DNA of 64,000 nt from Luteitalea sp. (GCA_009377605.1 WHTT01000009.1:1-64000); one strand, 5' to 3'; shown: positions 8,631 to 18,619, counted from the stretch's first letter. Notes: a model not told the origin generated them from the letters alone. A program made the numbers and translations.

Positions 8631-11600
8631 TGTTTCGGTACTTCGAAGCCTCCTCGGCTGCAGATCGTCTGGACGCGGCCCGTGGGTTCCTCACCACTTT
8701 GGCCCCTGCGAGTGAAGTTCTCCTTCTTGGTGCGCAGCGCGACGCCCTCGACGACCTCTGTCGCACTCTGACCCGCGACGCGGGCGCGACGTTTGGCCTG
8801 CACCGCTTCACTCTTCTGCAATACGCGTCCCGGGCCGCCTCATCTCGACTCGCGTCGCGTGGCTTGGCGCCAGGAACCCCACTAGGTACCGAGGCGATTG
8901 CAGCGCGAGCCATCTTCGAAGCGGCGCGCGCGGGTAGGTTGCGCTACTTCACGCCGATGGTTGGTTGCCCCGGCTTTCCGCGCGCCCTCGCCGCGACACT
9001 CGCGGAGTTGCGGCAAGCGCACGCGCGGGCGGAGTCACTTGAACATCTCGGAGCCGCTGGCCGCGACCTCGCGGTCCTGCTCCGTGAGCACCTGCGCCTG
9101 CTCGACGATGTACGTGTGGCGGATCGCGCCATGTTGCTCGCCGAAGCGGAACAGGCGGTGCGCGCCCTCGCGCCGGAGAGTCTCGCGGGGCTGCCCGTGC
9201 TGCTCGTCGACGTGCTGCTCGGCACGCGCGCGGAGCAAGACGTCGTACGCGCCCTCGTCGAGGCGGCGCCATCGGCGCTTGCGACGATACCAGCGGGTGA
9301 CCGAGCAGCCCGGTCGTTCGTGAGCGGCCTGGGTACCGCGCTCGAGGGCCACACCACTAGCGCCGTAGCGCAGGCCTTCAGGCCTGCCAACACATCGCCG
9401 GCACCGTTGGGTCTGTCACGCGTGCGCGATCGGCTCTTCTCAGAGGAGCCATCATCTGCGCCCGCCGAGGTGGGAGACGATGTGCAGTTCTTCTCGGCCC
9501 CTGGTGAGGGACGCGAGGCGATCGAAGTGGCGCGGCGCATTGTGGCGGAGGCGAAACGCGGTGTCCCGCTCGACGAGATTGCCGTCGTGGTGCGGCTGCC
9601 TGGGACCTACTGGGGCTTGCTGGAGCACGCATTCCATCGGGCGGGAATCCGCGCGTGGTTCGCGCGAGGCACGCGCCGGCCGGACCCAACCGGACGAGCG
9701 TTTCTCGCGCTGCTCGCTTGCGCCGCGGAGGGCCTCTCAGCGCGGCGCTTTGCAGAGTACCTGTCGCTAGGACAAGTGCCGGTGCTCGATCCGGAAGGCA
9801 CGCCGCCCGAGCTGCCTGCACCTTGGGTACCGCCGGTTGAAGAGACACTCACCGTTGGCCAGCTCTCGCTGTTCGATTTGATCGACGCGGGGCCAAAAGG
9901 CCCCGCGTCGGACGCCGCTTCCGAAGGCGCGGATCACGAACCCACCGAATGGGCTGGCACCCTGCGAGCGCCACGGCATTGGGAGGCGCTCATCGTCGAA
10001 TCGTCTGTGATCGGTGGCGCCGATCGTTGGGAGCGTCGTCTCGCGGGCCTCGCCGCAGAGCTCGACATCCGTTTGACCGAGGAGATGGCAAACGAGGGTG
10101 ATTCGGCACGGGCAGCGGCTCTTCGTCGAGACCGGGAGCAGCTGGATGCCCTGCAGCGATTCGCTCTGCCCATCGTCCGTGCGCTCGCGCGGTTGCCACC
10201 GGAGGCGCGCTGGGGTGACTGGCTCGAGCGCCTTGTCGCGCTCGCGCCCCGCGTCCTGCGGCATCCCCTGCGAGTGCTCGAGGTGTTAGCAGAGCTGAGA
10301 CCGATGGCGGCGGTTGGACCGGTCTCCCTCGATGAGGTCCGTGGCGTGCTCTTGCCACATCTGACCGCCATCGACCGGGAGCCTCCCAAGCACCGCTATG
10401 GCCGCGTGTTCGTCTGCACGCCAGGACAGCTGCGCGGCCGATGCTTCCGCGTTGTGTTCGTGATGGGCCTCGCCGAGAGGATTTTCCCGCAGAAGCCGCG
10501 AGAGGATCCATTGTTGCTCGACGTTTTCAGACGTGACCTGGATCAGGGACTGGAGACGCAAGAAGACCGCATCCACGGAGAGCGGCTGCTCCTGCAATTG
10601 GCCGTTGGCGCAGCACGGGAGCGGCTCTATGTCTCGTACCCGCGACTCGACTTGGCGCAGTCGCGACCACGTGTGCCATCGTTCTATGCGCTCGACTTGG
10701 TTCGTGCGCTGACGGGACAGGTGCCGGACTACGAACAGCTCGAGCGCGACATTGCCACCACCTCCGCCGCGTGGCTGGTGTGGCCGGCGCCCGAAGATTC
10801 CGCGCAGGCAATAGACGACGCGGAGCATGACCTGGCGGTGCTGCGCCCTCTGCTCAAGCCAGGTGGGGCTCGCGAGGAGCTGCGCGGCCGAGCGCACTAC
10901 CTGCTCACGCTGAATCCCTGGCTTGCAGAATCGCTGCGCATGCGATGGGCGCGCTGGAAGCGCGGCTGGTCGCGCTACGACGGCTTGGTCTCTCCAGCTG
11001 ATGTGCTGACGCTGCTCGGGTCGGAGCGCCTTGGCGCGCGGCCGTACTCGGTGTCCGCGCTGCAGCGCTACTCCGCCTGTCCGTATCAGTTTCTGTTGGG
11101 TGCCATCCACCGATTCGAGCCGTTCGCGGTGCCACAGCCCTTGGAGCGTCTCGATCCGCTGACGCGGGGCGCGCTCTTCCACGAAGTGCAGCGCGACGTC
11201 CTACGCCGCTTGAAGGCGCGTGGGCTGATTCCGCTGGCGGAGGAGCGAGCAGACGCCGCCCGCGAGCTCCTCGACGAGACCCTCGACGAGGTCGCCGATC
11301 GCTACCGCGATCGATTGGCACCCGCGATTGCCCGCGTGTGGCAAGACGAAGTGGAGCACCTCCGGCTCGACCTCCGCACGTGGCTCGCGATGCTCATGAC
11401 GTCCGCCGGCACATGGGAGCCAGCGTACTTCGAGCTGAGCTTCGGGCTGCCGCTCGATCGTGAGCACGATTCGGCCAGCGTGCGAGAGCCGGTGCTCGTC
11501 GATCGGCGGTTCATGATGCGTGGCGCCGTCGATCTCATCGAGCAGCGAGTCGGCAGCCCCGGGCTGCGGGTGACCGATCACAAGACAGGGAAGAGCCCTG

Positions 11601-11968
11601 CGTCGAGCTGGCTCATCGTCGGTGGCGGTGCGACGTTGCAGCCGGTCGTCTACGGAATGGTCATCGAGCAGGTGCTGCAGCAACGCGTCCTCGAGTCGCG
11701 CCTCTTCTTTGCCACGGCGCAAGGGGGCTTTTCGACGCACGCCTTGACGCTGACCGACGAAGTGCGGCGGGCGGGCGTGGAGGTGCTCGAGATCATCGAC
11801 CGCGCGGTGGAGCGAGGCACGTTCCCCGCCGCGCCGCGCGAGAAGGCGTGCCGCTGGTGCGATTTTCGGCCCGTCTGCGGCCCGTCCGAGGAGCAGCGCT
11901 TCCTGCGGAAGGATCGATCGGACGCGTCCGCGGTCGGCGATCTGCTGGCGCTGCGGCGGATGCGGTGA
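8630..11968 (+). CDS. addB: AddB-like PD-(D/E)XK nuclease subunit of a helicase-nuclease
   Basis: A 1112-residue protein, close to the usual AddB length, that would pair with AddA (next gene) to resect double-strand breaks for recombination. The N-terminus keeps the helicase-like layout but lacks a clean Walker A motif. The C-terminus has the nuclease core GAVDLIE (Asp968) followed by TDHKTGK (Asp983, Lys985). Four cysteines arranged as in AddB iron-sulfur nucleases are present: Cys817 in SACPYQF and Cys1074, Cys1077 and Cys1083 in the CRWCDFRPVC stretch. Two GC-rich palindromes (9370-9387 and 9883-9910) are embedded in frame in the less conserved first third. No ribosome binding site is seen; the start lies just after TACAGT, so translation may be leaderless. 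Confidence 0.88.
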   Translation: MFRYFEASSAADRLDAARGFLTTLAPASEVLLLGAQRDALDDLCRTLTRDAGATFGLHRFTLLQYASRAASSRLASRGLAPGTPLGTEAIAARAIFEAARAGRLRYFTPMVGCPGFPRALAATLAELRQAHARAESLEHLGAAGRDLAVLLREHLRLLDDVRVADRAMLLAEAEQAVRALAPESLAGLPVLLVDVLLGTRAEQDVVRALVEAAPSALATIPAGDRAARSFVSGLGTALEGHTTSAVAQAFRPANTSPAPLGLSRVRDRLFSEEPSSAPAEVGDDVQFFSAPGEGREAIEVARRIVAEAKRGVPLDEIAVVVRLPGTYWGLLEHAFHRAGIRAWFARGTRRPDPTGRAFLALLACAAEGLSARRFAEYLSLGQVPVLDPEGTPPELPAPWVPPVEETLTVGQLSLFDLIDAGPKGPASDAASEGADHEPTEWAGTLRAPRHWEALIVESSVIGGADRWERRLAGLAAELDIRLTEEMANEGDSARAAALRRDREQLDALQRFALPIVRALARLPPEARWGDWLERLVALAPRVLRHPLRVLEVLAELRPMAAVGPVSLDEVRGVLLPHLTAIDREPPKHRYGRVFVCTPGQLRGRCFRVVFVMGLAERIFPQKPREDPLLLDVFRRDLDQGLETQEDRIHGERLLLQLAVGAARERLYVSYPRLDLAQSRPRVPSFYALDLVRALTGQVPDYEQLERDIATTSAAWLVWPAPEDSAQAIDDAEHDLAVLRPLLKPGGAREELRGRAHYLLTLNPWLAESLRMRWARWKRGWSRYDGLVSPADVLTLLGSERLGARPYSVSALQRYSACPYQFLLGAIHRFEPFAVPQPLERLDPLTRGALFHEVQRDVLRRLKARGLIPLAEERADAARELLDETLDEVADRYRDRLAPAIARVWQDEVEHLRLDLRTWLAMLMTSAGTWEPAYFELSFGLPLDREHDSASVREPVLVDRRFMMRGAVDLIEQRVGSPGLRVTDHKTGKSPASSWLIVGGGATLQPVVYGMVIEQVLQQRVLESRLFFATAQGGFSTHALTLTDEVRRAGVEVLEIIDRAVERGTFPAAPREKACRWCDFRPVCGPSEEQRFLRKDRSDASAVGDLLALRRMR
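9370..9387. repeat. palindromic repeat inside addB (GGCC-TTCA-GGCC type)
   Basis: GCAGGCC-TTCA-GGCCTGC, preceded by GTAGC, lies in frame in addB and encodes an AQAFRPA peptide. The sequence at 44187-44208 shares CGTAGCGC and the CCTTCAGG centre, so both belong to one dispersed family. Confidence 0.75.
9883..9910. repeat. 12-bp-arm palindrome inside addB
   Basis: The arms CGACGCGGGGCC and GGCCCCGCGTCG are perfect complements around an AAAA loop. It lies in frame and encodes a GPKGP-type insertion between conserved parts of AddB. Confidence 0.75.
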
Positions 11969-12037
11969 CAGGTGATAGGGTGGCACGGTGACAAGGTGAC
12001 GGCGTGAAGGGTGGTTTGGTGGCCCTTGTCACCCGTC
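11965..12037. repeat. 8-bp phrase repeat between addB and addA
   Basis: Successive GTGANNRG-like octamers run from the addB stop codon to about 12016, with a short complementary CCCTTGTCACCC arm at 12023-12034. It fills almost the whole gap between addB and addA and belongs to the same family as 19824-19920. Confidence 0.65.
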
Positions 12038-12047
12038 TTCGAGAGAC

Positions 12048-15000
12048 ATGCATCAATCACCCCCGCTCGTCGATGCGGAAGATCGCGAGCGCATTCGCAC
12101 ATCGCTCGACGAGACGATGGCCGTCGAGGCCGCTGCGGGCACGGGTAAGACCACGGTTCTCGTGGACCGCATCGTCAACGTCATCGCCTCCGGCCGCGCG
12201 GACGTTGACGGCATCGTCGCTGTGACCTTCACTGAAAAGGCCGCCGGCGAGCTGAAGCTGCGGCTGCGCGCCGGCCTGGAGCAGGCGCGGCAGCGACAGG
12301 AGGGCGCGACGCGGACGCTGGACAAGGCGCTTGCGCGCCTGGAGCAGGCGCACGTCAGCACCATCCACGGCTTCTGCGCGGACCTTCTGCGGGAGCGGCC
12401 AGTCGAGGCAGGTGTGGATCCGCAGTTTCGCACCCTGACGGAAGACGAAGCGGAAGGGCTGTTTCGCGAGGCCTTTCGGCTCTGGTTGCCGCGGACCCTC
12501 GAGAATCCACCGGAGGGTGTGCGCCGAGCCCTGCGGCGGCGTAGCTTCGACGAGGAGGGCCCGATCACGCGCCTCGAGCGCGCCGGCTGGACCCTGACTC
12601 AGTGGCGGGACTTTCCCGCGCCGTGGCGCCGCGATCCATTCGACCGCGAGACCACCATCGACCGGCTGGTGGCCTCGTTGGACGCGTTCGTGGCGCTCAC
12701 GCGCGAGCCCGCCGATCCCGCCGACTCGTTCTTCTCGAGCATCCAGGCAGCGCATCGCCTGGCCCGTGACGTCTCGCTCGCCGAGCGGGTGCATCCGCGA
12801 GATTACGATGGTCTGGAGGGTCGTCTGGTCAGCCTGGCGCGGAGCAGCGACTTTCGCCGTCCACGCACCGGTCGCCGTACGGTGCCCTATCGGCAAGGAC
12901 TACCGCGTGCGGAGGTGCTCTCGGCGCACGAGGCGTTGCTGAGCGGGCTCGATGCCTTCGCTCAGACCGCAGACGCTCACCTTGCTGCGCTGCTCCAAAC
13001 GGAGCTGCACGAGCCTCTCGATCACTACCGGGCGGCGAAGATGCGGCTGGGCGCTCTCGATTTCCTCGATCTTCTGCTGTACGCGCGTGACCTCGTCCGC
13101 GACCATGCGGAGGTCCGGCGCGATTTCCAGCGGCGGTTCACCCACATCTTCGTGGACGAGTTCCAGGATACCGATCCGCTCCAGGCAGAGCTCCTTCTCT
13201 TGATCGCGGCAAACGATCCCGACCTGCGCGATTGGCGTGCAGCGGTGCCGGAAGCCGGCAAGCTGTTCATCGTCGGCGATCCCAAACAGTCGATCTATCG
13301 CTTCAGGCGCGCTGATGTTGGCGTCTATCAGGACGTGCGCGAGCAGCTGCGGCGGGCGGGCGCCGCATGCCCAGTGCTCACCACGAACTTCCGATCGGTG
13401 CCACGGCTGCAGCGCTTCGTCAACGCTGCGTTCCAGCCCTGCATACGCGCCGACGACGTGTCGTTGCAGGCGGCCTACGTGCCGTTGTCATCCTCGCGTG
13501 TAGACGAGGGCTCGCAGCCGGCTGTCGTCGCGCTGCCGGTGCCGGATCCGTATGGAGGCCGCGATGGTCGAACCGTGACCGAGCGCGCCATCGAGACGTC
13601 TCTTCCCCAAGCGGTTGGCGCGTTCCTCGCTTGGCTGGTCAACGATAGCGGGTGGACGATCACCGAGCGAGAGGCGCCGGACCAGCTCGCGCCGGTCGCG
13701 GCGCGGCATGTGTGCCTGCTGTTTCGACGCTTCGACGTCCGGCGATTCGACGGCCGTCTCGACGACATCACGCGGCCCTACGTGGAGGCGCTCGAGTCGC
13801 GAGGGATTCCGCATTTGCTCGTTGGGGGTAAGTCCTTTCACGATCGCGAGGAAATCGAAGCCGTGCGCACGGCGCTGACGGCGCTCGAGTGGCCCGACGA
13901 TGAGCTCTCGATCTACGGAACACTTCGCGGGATGCTGTTTGGTGTCCGGGACGAGCTCCTCTTCGAATATCGGCGAATCGTCCGGCGTCTTCACCCATTC
14001 AAGCGTCCGACCAATCCGGTGCCGGAGCAGCTGTCGCCCATCGTTGCGGCCCTCGATCTTCTCGGCGAGCTGTACACGCGTCGAAACTCGCGACCGGTTG
14101 CGGAGACCATTGCAAGGTTGCTCGATGCCACCCGAGCGCATGTTGCGCTGGCGCTACGTCCCGCGGGCGAGCAGGCGCTTGCCAACGTGCACCATATCGT
14201 GGAGCTTGCCCGCCAGTACGAGGCGGCTGGCGGCTTCTCCTTCCGTGGCTTCGTCGACGCATTGCGCGAAGAGGCGGAGCGGTCGCGTGTTGCCGAAGCG
14301 CCAGTTCTCGAAGCGGGCAGCGACGGTGTCCGCTTGATGACCACGCATCGCGCCAAGGGGTTGGAGTTCCCGGTTGTCGTGTTGGTCGATCCAGGATGCA
14401 AGCTCTCGCGCGGCTTCGCGAGCCGCTGGATCGACCGCCACTCGGTCCGTGCAGCTGTCAGTCTCACGGGCTGGGCACCGGTCGAGCTGCGCGAGCACGA
14501 GCAAGAGGAGGCGCTGCGTGACGAGGCGGAGGCTGTACGCGTGGCTTACGTGGCGGCTACGCGCGCGCGCGATCTCTTGGTGGTGCCCACCGTGGGTGAT
14601 GGCCCCCGGCACGGCGGGTGGTTGTCACCACTCAACCAAGCGATCTATCCGGATGAGGACCGCCGGCGGGATCCCCTGCCCGCGCCCCGATGCCCGACAT
14701 TTGGGAATGACAGCGTCCGTACCCGAGACGTTGGTGCCACCCCCATCTGGAACGTTCGACCGGGCGGTCACCGCTTCGGCGGGTCCGAGTCATCTCCGGA
14801 AGGCTATTCCGTGGTGTGGTGGGACCCGTGCGTGCTGGAGCTCGAACGACCGCCTGCACCAGCTCTGCGGCGCGAAGAGCTCATTGCACGCAACGCGCCA
14901 GAGCCCATCGTGAAGCGGGCGCTCACCGAGTATGAAGCGTGGCGCTCGTCGAAGCAGCAGGTGTTGGAGCACTCCAGCACGCCGTCGACACGCGTCTTGA

Positions 15001-15581
15001 CGGTGCGGGCGCACGCGTCGCAAGCGTCCGATGTCGGCCCGACCGGACACGTGAGGTCGGGCGACGAAGGAGCAGGCGGCGACTCGCTCGTTTCCGCTGT
15101 GACGATCGATCGCGTGCACGGCGTGGAGGGCCAGGCGCGGCCCCGCGGCGCACGATTTGGGGCGCTCGTCCATTCTGTGTTGGGTCTCGTCCCAATCGAG
15201 GCAAGTCCCGGCCATGTAGGCGAGATCGTGGATCAACAGACGCGGATTCTTGGGGCGACGCCAGAGGAGCGTGCAGCCGCCGTGACGCTCATCGCGAGCA
15301 CGCTCCGACATCCCGTCTTCGCACGCGCACGCGCCGCCGCCGCCCATGGTCGCCTGAGGCGCGAAACGCCTATTGCCCTGGTCGGAAACGACGGCGTGAT
15401 CGTGGAAGGTGTGCTCGACCTTGCCTACGAAGACGAGGACGGATGGGTCGTCGTCGACTTCAAGACGGATCAGGAGCTGGACGGGGCGCTCGAGCAGTAT
15501 CAGCGGCAAGTGGCGATCTACGCCGAGGCGATCGCCCGTGCGACCGGGAGACCGTCGCACGGCATCATCCTGCGCCTCTGA
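12048..15581 (+). CDS. addA: AddA-like UvrD/RecB-family helicase-nuclease
   Basis: A 1177-residue superfamily 1 helicase with a C-terminal nuclease, the motor partner of AddB. Motifs run in order: Walker A AAAGTGKTT (Lys34), Ia TFTEKAAGEL, STIHGFC, Walker B VDEFQDTD, motif III GDPKQSIYRFR, motif V TTHRAKGLEFP and motif VI VAYVAATRARD. The nuclease core is GVLDLAY (Asp1124) and VDFKTD (Asp1137, Lys1139). The ATG at 12048 follows GAGAGAC. The phrase repeat separates it from addB by 79 bases, so the two are probably co-transcribed. The last 17 bases overlap the convergent fucosidase gene. Confidence 0.92.
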   Translation: MHQSPPLVDAEDRERIRTSLDETMAVEAAAGTGKTTVLVDRIVNVIASGRADVDGIVAVTFTEKAAGELKLRLRAGLEQARQRQEGATRTLDKALARLEQAHVSTIHGFCADLLRERPVEAGVDPQFRTLTEDEAEGLFREAFRLWLPRTLENPPEGVRRALRRRSFDEEGPITRLERAGWTLTQWRDFPAPWRRDPFDRETTIDRLVASLDAFVALTREPADPADSFFSSIQAAHRLARDVSLAERVHPRDYDGLEGRLVSLARSSDFRRPRTGRRTVPYRQGLPRAEVLSAHEALLSGLDAFAQTADAHLAALLQTELHEPLDHYRAAKMRLGALDFLDLLLYARDLVRDHAEVRRDFQRRFTHIFVDEFQDTDPLQAELLLLIAANDPDLRDWRAAVPEAGKLFIVGDPKQSIYRFRRADVGVYQDVREQLRRAGAACPVLTTNFRSVPRLQRFVNAAFQPCIRADDVSLQAAYVPLSSSRVDEGSQPAVVALPVPDPYGGRDGRTVTERAIETSLPQAVGAFLAWLVNDSGWTITEREAPDQLAPVAARHVCLLFRRFDVRRFDGRLDDITRPYVEALESRGIPHLLVGGKSFHDREEIEAVRTALTALEWPDDELSIYGTLRGMLFGVRDELLFEYRRIVRRLHPFKRPTNPVPEQLSPIVAALDLLGELYTRRNSRPVAETIARLLDATRAHVALALRPAGEQALANVHHIVELARQYEAAGGFSFRGFVDALREEAERSRVAEAPVLEAGSDGVRLMTTHRAKGLEFPVVVLVDPGCKLSRGFASRWIDRHSVRAAVSLTGWAPVELREHEQEEALRDEAEAVRVAYVAATRARDLLVVPTVGDGPRHGGWLSPLNQAIYPDEDRRRDPLPAPRCPTFGNDSVRTRDVGATPIWNVRPGGHRFGGSESSPEGYSVVWWDPCVLELERPPAPALRREELIARNAPEPIVKRALTEYEAWRSSKQQVLEHSSTPSTRVLTVRAHASQASDVGPTGHVRSGDEGAGGDSLVSAVTIDRVHGVEGQARPRGARFGALVHSVLGLVPIEASPGHVGEIVDQQTRILGATPEERAAAVTLIASTLRHPVFARARAAAAHGRLRRETPIALVGNDGVIVEGVLDLAYEDEDGWVVVDFKTDQELDGALEQYQRQVAIYAEAIARATGRPSHGIILRL

Positions 15582-17004
15582 TCTGGCTCCGGTGCAAACT
15601 GATACTGGCCAGCGTCGGACAGGCCCTCGCCTCGTCCAGGATGATGCGTACCTGCCGCGTCGTTGTTGGTGGCACGGTCACGATCCGTTTGTGGCCAATG
15701 GTCGTGCCGAAGCCAATCCGTTCCCACGATTCCCCAACCTTGGCCTCGATGAGAAAGCCGTCGACACGCTGGCCGAGAGGGATGTACTCCTGGAGCACGA
15801 CGCGATCGAAGCGGCGCGCTTCCGGCAGGGTCAGCGTGACGCTGGCGCGCACGACTCCATCAGGCGCCGCCCAATACGTATCGACGTCTTGATCGACAAC
15901 GTTCGCAGGCGCGAACGCGGCGCCTCGGACGGCGTCCGCTTCGACCCGCGCGCCGCTGGCGAGGTCAAGGCCGTAGGTCGCGTCGAGGAGCTGTCGAAAG
16001 CCTTCGAGCGCCGCAATGTCGGGATCAGCAATGCGCCCCCGCCGATCCGGCGGCACGTTGAGGAGCAGCGTGCAGTTGCGTCCGACCGATGCCTCGTAAA
16101 TCTCGAGAAGTCGACGCGACGACTTCACACGCTCATCTTCGGACGAGCGATGAAACCACCCGGGCCGGATGGAGACGTCACATTCCGGCGGCACCCAGTC
16201 GCGGCCGAAGCGCGACCCCTCACCGAGCTCGTGAGACAGCGGCGTTCCTGGAAAGTAACGGGATCTGTCAAGGAGCGACCACGCGGTGAGCGGTGCCTCG
16301 CCTCGCTCGTTGCCCACCCAGCGCACGTCGGGCCCGCTGTCGCTGAACATGACCGCGCTCGGCTGCAGGCGGCGCACCGTCGACTGAAAGAGATTCCAAT
16401 CGTAGATCTGGCGCTTGCCGTTGGGGCCTTCGCCGTTCGCGCCGTCGAACCATACCTCGAAGATCGGGCCGTAGCTCGAGAGCACCTCCTCGAGCATGTC
16501 GGCGAAGACGCCGTTGTACTGGGGTGTGCCATAGGTCGGATGGTGACGATCCCATGGTGAGAGGTAGACGCCAAACCGGAGTCCGGCGGCCCGGCAGGCG
16601 TCCGAGAGCTCGCGCAGCAGGTCGCCCCTGCCTCCGCGCCAAGGGCTCTGGGCCACGGTGTGCGTGGAGAGCTTCGACGGCCAGAGACAGAACCCATCGT
16701 GGTGCTTCGCGGTGATGACAACCCCTTTGAACCCGGCGTTCTTGAAGACGCGAGCCCACTGTCCCGCGTCGAGCTGGCTGGGGTTGAACACACCGGGGTC
16801 TTCACGGCCGGTTCCCCACTCGGCGCCGGTGAATGCGTTCGGACCGAAATGAACGAAGGCGTTGAGCTCCAGCCGCTGCCAGGCCACCTGCGCCCCGGTT
16901 GGCACCGGCTGAACCGGCGCAGGCGGACCGCCAGTCGGTCGGCCAGACAGACCGGTTGCAAGCATCCAGGCGCACACCAGGCAACTAATTGGACGGATCG
17001 TCAT
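15565..17004 (-). CDS. secreted GH29 alpha-L-fucosidase family protein with C-terminal discoidin-like domain
   Basis: A 479-residue exported glycosidase that should release fucose from glycans. From the chosen ATG (17002-17004) a signal peptide covers about residues 1-25. The family signatures HFGPNAF, AKHHDGFCLWPS and FEVWFDGANGEG follow; Asp187 in WFDG is the expected nucleophile. After about residue 355 a beta-rich domain (VVDQDVDTYWAA) looks like an F5/8 type C carbohydrate-binding module. An upstream in-frame start at 17046 would put extra charged residues before the signal peptide and is less likely. It is transcribed divergently from the PHP gene and overlaps the 3' end of addA. Confidence 0.85.
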   Translation of the reverse strand: MTIRPISCLVCAWMLATGLSGRPTGGPPAPVQPVPTGAQVAWQRLELNAFVHFGPNAFTGAEWGTGREDPGVFNPSQLDAGQWARVFKNAGFKGVVITAKHHDGFCLWPSKLSTHTVAQSPWRGGRGDLLRELSDACRAAGLRFGVYLSPWDRHHPTYGTPQYNGVFADMLEEVLSSYGPIFEVWFDGANGEGPNGKRQIYDWNLFQSTVRRLQPSAVMFSDSGPDVRWVGNERGEAPLTAWSLLDRSRYFPGTPLSHELGEGSRFGRDWVPPECDVSIRPGWFHRSSEDERVKSSRRLLEIYEASVGRNCTLLLNVPPDRRGRIADPDIAALEGFRQLLDATYGLDLASGARVEADAVRGAAFAPANVVDQDVDTYWAAPDGVVRASVTLTLPEARRFDRVVLQEYIPLGQRVDGFLIEAKVGESWERIGFGTTIGHKRIVTVPPTTTRQVRIILDEARACPTLASISLHRSQIRGAG

Positions 17005-17064
17005 CGAAGCGTCGCGATTTTGGATTATCCTGACGGGGCCGGTCAACTACCGCGCCAATCGCCC

Positions 17065-17793
17065 ATGCTGAAAGTTGAGCTTCACACCCATACGGCAGAC
17101 GACCCCGAGGATTACATCCCACATACTACACATGAGCTGGTGGACCATGCGGCTCGCCTCGAGTACGACGCGTTGGCCATCACCCTCCACGGTCGGCAAC
17201 TGGATCTGACACCCGAGCTCTCGGAATACGCGCGGGCGCGCGGCATCACACTCATCCCGGGTGTCGAAGTCAGCATTGAAGGGCGCCACGTGCTGCTCAT
17301 CAACTTCCCGCGGGAGGCGGGTGCCGAGCGTGTGCAGACGTTCGACGAGATCGCCACGCTTCGGGCGCGCGCTGGCAGCACCGGCTGGCTCGTCGTCGCC
17401 CCGCATCCGTTCTACCCGGCCTCATCATGTCTCAATTACCGGTTGGACGCGCACGCTGATCTGTTCGACGCCGTCGAGATCAGTGCGTTCCATACACGGT
17501 GGGTTGACTTCAATCGCCGGGCACGCGCGTGGGCACACGCGCACCGGAAGCCGCTCGTGGGTAACTGTGACGTTCACCGCTTGAACTTCCTCGGGCCCAC
17601 GTACTCACTCGTTGATGCGCCCCGCGATCCGGAGGCAATCTGCGAGGCGATTCGTGCCGGCCGCGTCGACGTTCGTTCGACGCCGCTCTCCTCCGCCAGC
17701 GCTGCCTACCAGCTCGGTCAGCTGTTGTATGGAGACCTGCAGAAGATACGATGGCGTAAGAGTGGTCGTCCGGCACCCGTGTCGGCGGCATGA
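17065..17793 (+). CDS. PHP domain metal-dependent hydrolase
   Basis: A 242-residue protein of the PHP (polymerase and histidinol phosphatase) superfamily. The N-terminal metal motif ELHTHTADD, the conserved GVEVSIEGRHVL strand, APHPF and GNCDVH supply the expected His/Asp/Glu metal ligands. Small stand-alone members hydrolyse phosphoesters, but the substrate cannot be read from sequence. I start it at the ATG 17065, where the metal motif begins; the much longer in-frame upstream extension would run antisense to the fucosidase and carries no motif. It is probably co-transcribed with the HD gene 61 bases downstream. Confidence 0.8.
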   Translation: MLKVELHTHTADDPEDYIPHTTHELVDHAARLEYDALAITLHGRQLDLTPELSEYARARGITLIPGVEVSIEGRHVLLINFPREAGAERVQTFDEIATLRARAGSTGWLVVAPHPFYPASSCLNYRLDAHADLFDAVEISAFHTRWVDFNRRARAWAHAHRKPLVGNCDVHRLNFLGPTYSLVDAPRDPEAICEAIRAGRVDVRSTPLSSASAAYQLGQLLYGDLQKIRWRKSGRPAPVSAA

Positions 17794-17854
17794 TTGGCGC
17801 CAAACCTAACTCGTCTGCCCAAGCGCAAAGGCGGAAGGTCGGGCCCATACGCAG

Positions 17855-18616
17855 ATGATCTCCGACTCGCATTCGCACACTGGCGCTTACTCTCCACGCC
17901 TCGACCGCGCCTTGAAGCTCGCGGCAATCGTTCACCGGCGGCAGCAGCGCAGGGGTACTCGTATCCCGTACATCATGCATCCGGTCCAAGTGGCGCGCAT
18001 CCTGGAGCACTACGGCTACGGCGAGGATGCCGTGATCGCCGGGTTGCTGCACGACGTCATAGAGGACGCCCGGCCGGACGACGAAGAGATGCACCACGGC
18101 GTGGCGGAGACCTTTCCGCCATTCGATCCGACGGGTGGCGTCGAGGCGCCAGCCGAGCAAACGTCGCAGCGGCTGCGCACCCTCATCGAGCGGGAGTTCG
18201 GACGTCGTGTCCTGATGCTCGTCGACGCCGTCACAGAGCAAAAGCGTGAACATGGCGTCGATCGGCCGTGGAAGGTCCGGAAGGAGGAGGCGCTTGCCGC
18301 GCTCGCCGCGCGGGGGCGGACAGAGCCAGACATTGCCGCGTTGAAGGCGGCTGACGCCCTGCACAACGTTCAGTCAATCGCGCAGGATCTCGCGACGGGC
18401 GGCGTGCGGATCATGAGTCGTTTCAACGCCGAGCCACACGAGACGGTTTGGTACTTCCGCGCCGTGGCCCGCATTGTACGCGAGGCCACTGGTGATGCCC
18501 CGCTCGTGCATGAGCTGCAATCAGCCGTCGAGAACCTCGCAACGACCTTGCTTCAGGTGTACGAGGCAGGCAGACGCAATCTTCGGGAGCAGCTCTCCTT
18601 GCCGGTCCAAGAGTGA
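17855..18616 (+). CDS. HD-domain phosphohydrolase, SpoT/Mesh1-like
   Basis: A 253-residue cytoplasmic protein with the H...HD...D metal site of HD hydrolases: His27, His42 in YIMHPVQVA, His66-Asp67 in LLHDVIED, and a KAADALHN motif. The layout with TRIPYIMHP resembles the (p)ppGpp hydrolase half of SpoT and small alarmone hydrolases rather than dGTPases. No synthetase, TGS or ACT domain is present, so it would only hydrolyse. The alarmone substrate is an inference from that resemblance. It converges on the aminotransferase gene with only 3 bases between the stop codons. Confidence 0.75.
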   Translation: MISDSHSHTGAYSPRLDRALKLAAIVHRRQQRRGTRIPYIMHPVQVARILEHYGYGEDAVIAGLLHDVIEDARPDDEEMHHGVAETFPPFDPTGGVEAPAEQTSQRLRTLIEREFGRRVLMLVDAVTEQKREHGVDRPWKVRKEEALAALAARGRTEPDIAALKAADALHNVQSIAQDLATGGVRIMSRFNAEPHETVWYFRAVARIVREATGDAPLVHELQSAVENLATTLLQVYEAGRRNLREQLSLPVQE

Positions 18617-18619
18617 CTT

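Noticed and set aside
16660-17064. Upstream extension of the PHP protein
   Set aside because: It lies antisense to the fucosidase gene and lacks motifs; the metal-binding motif begins right after the ATG at 17065.
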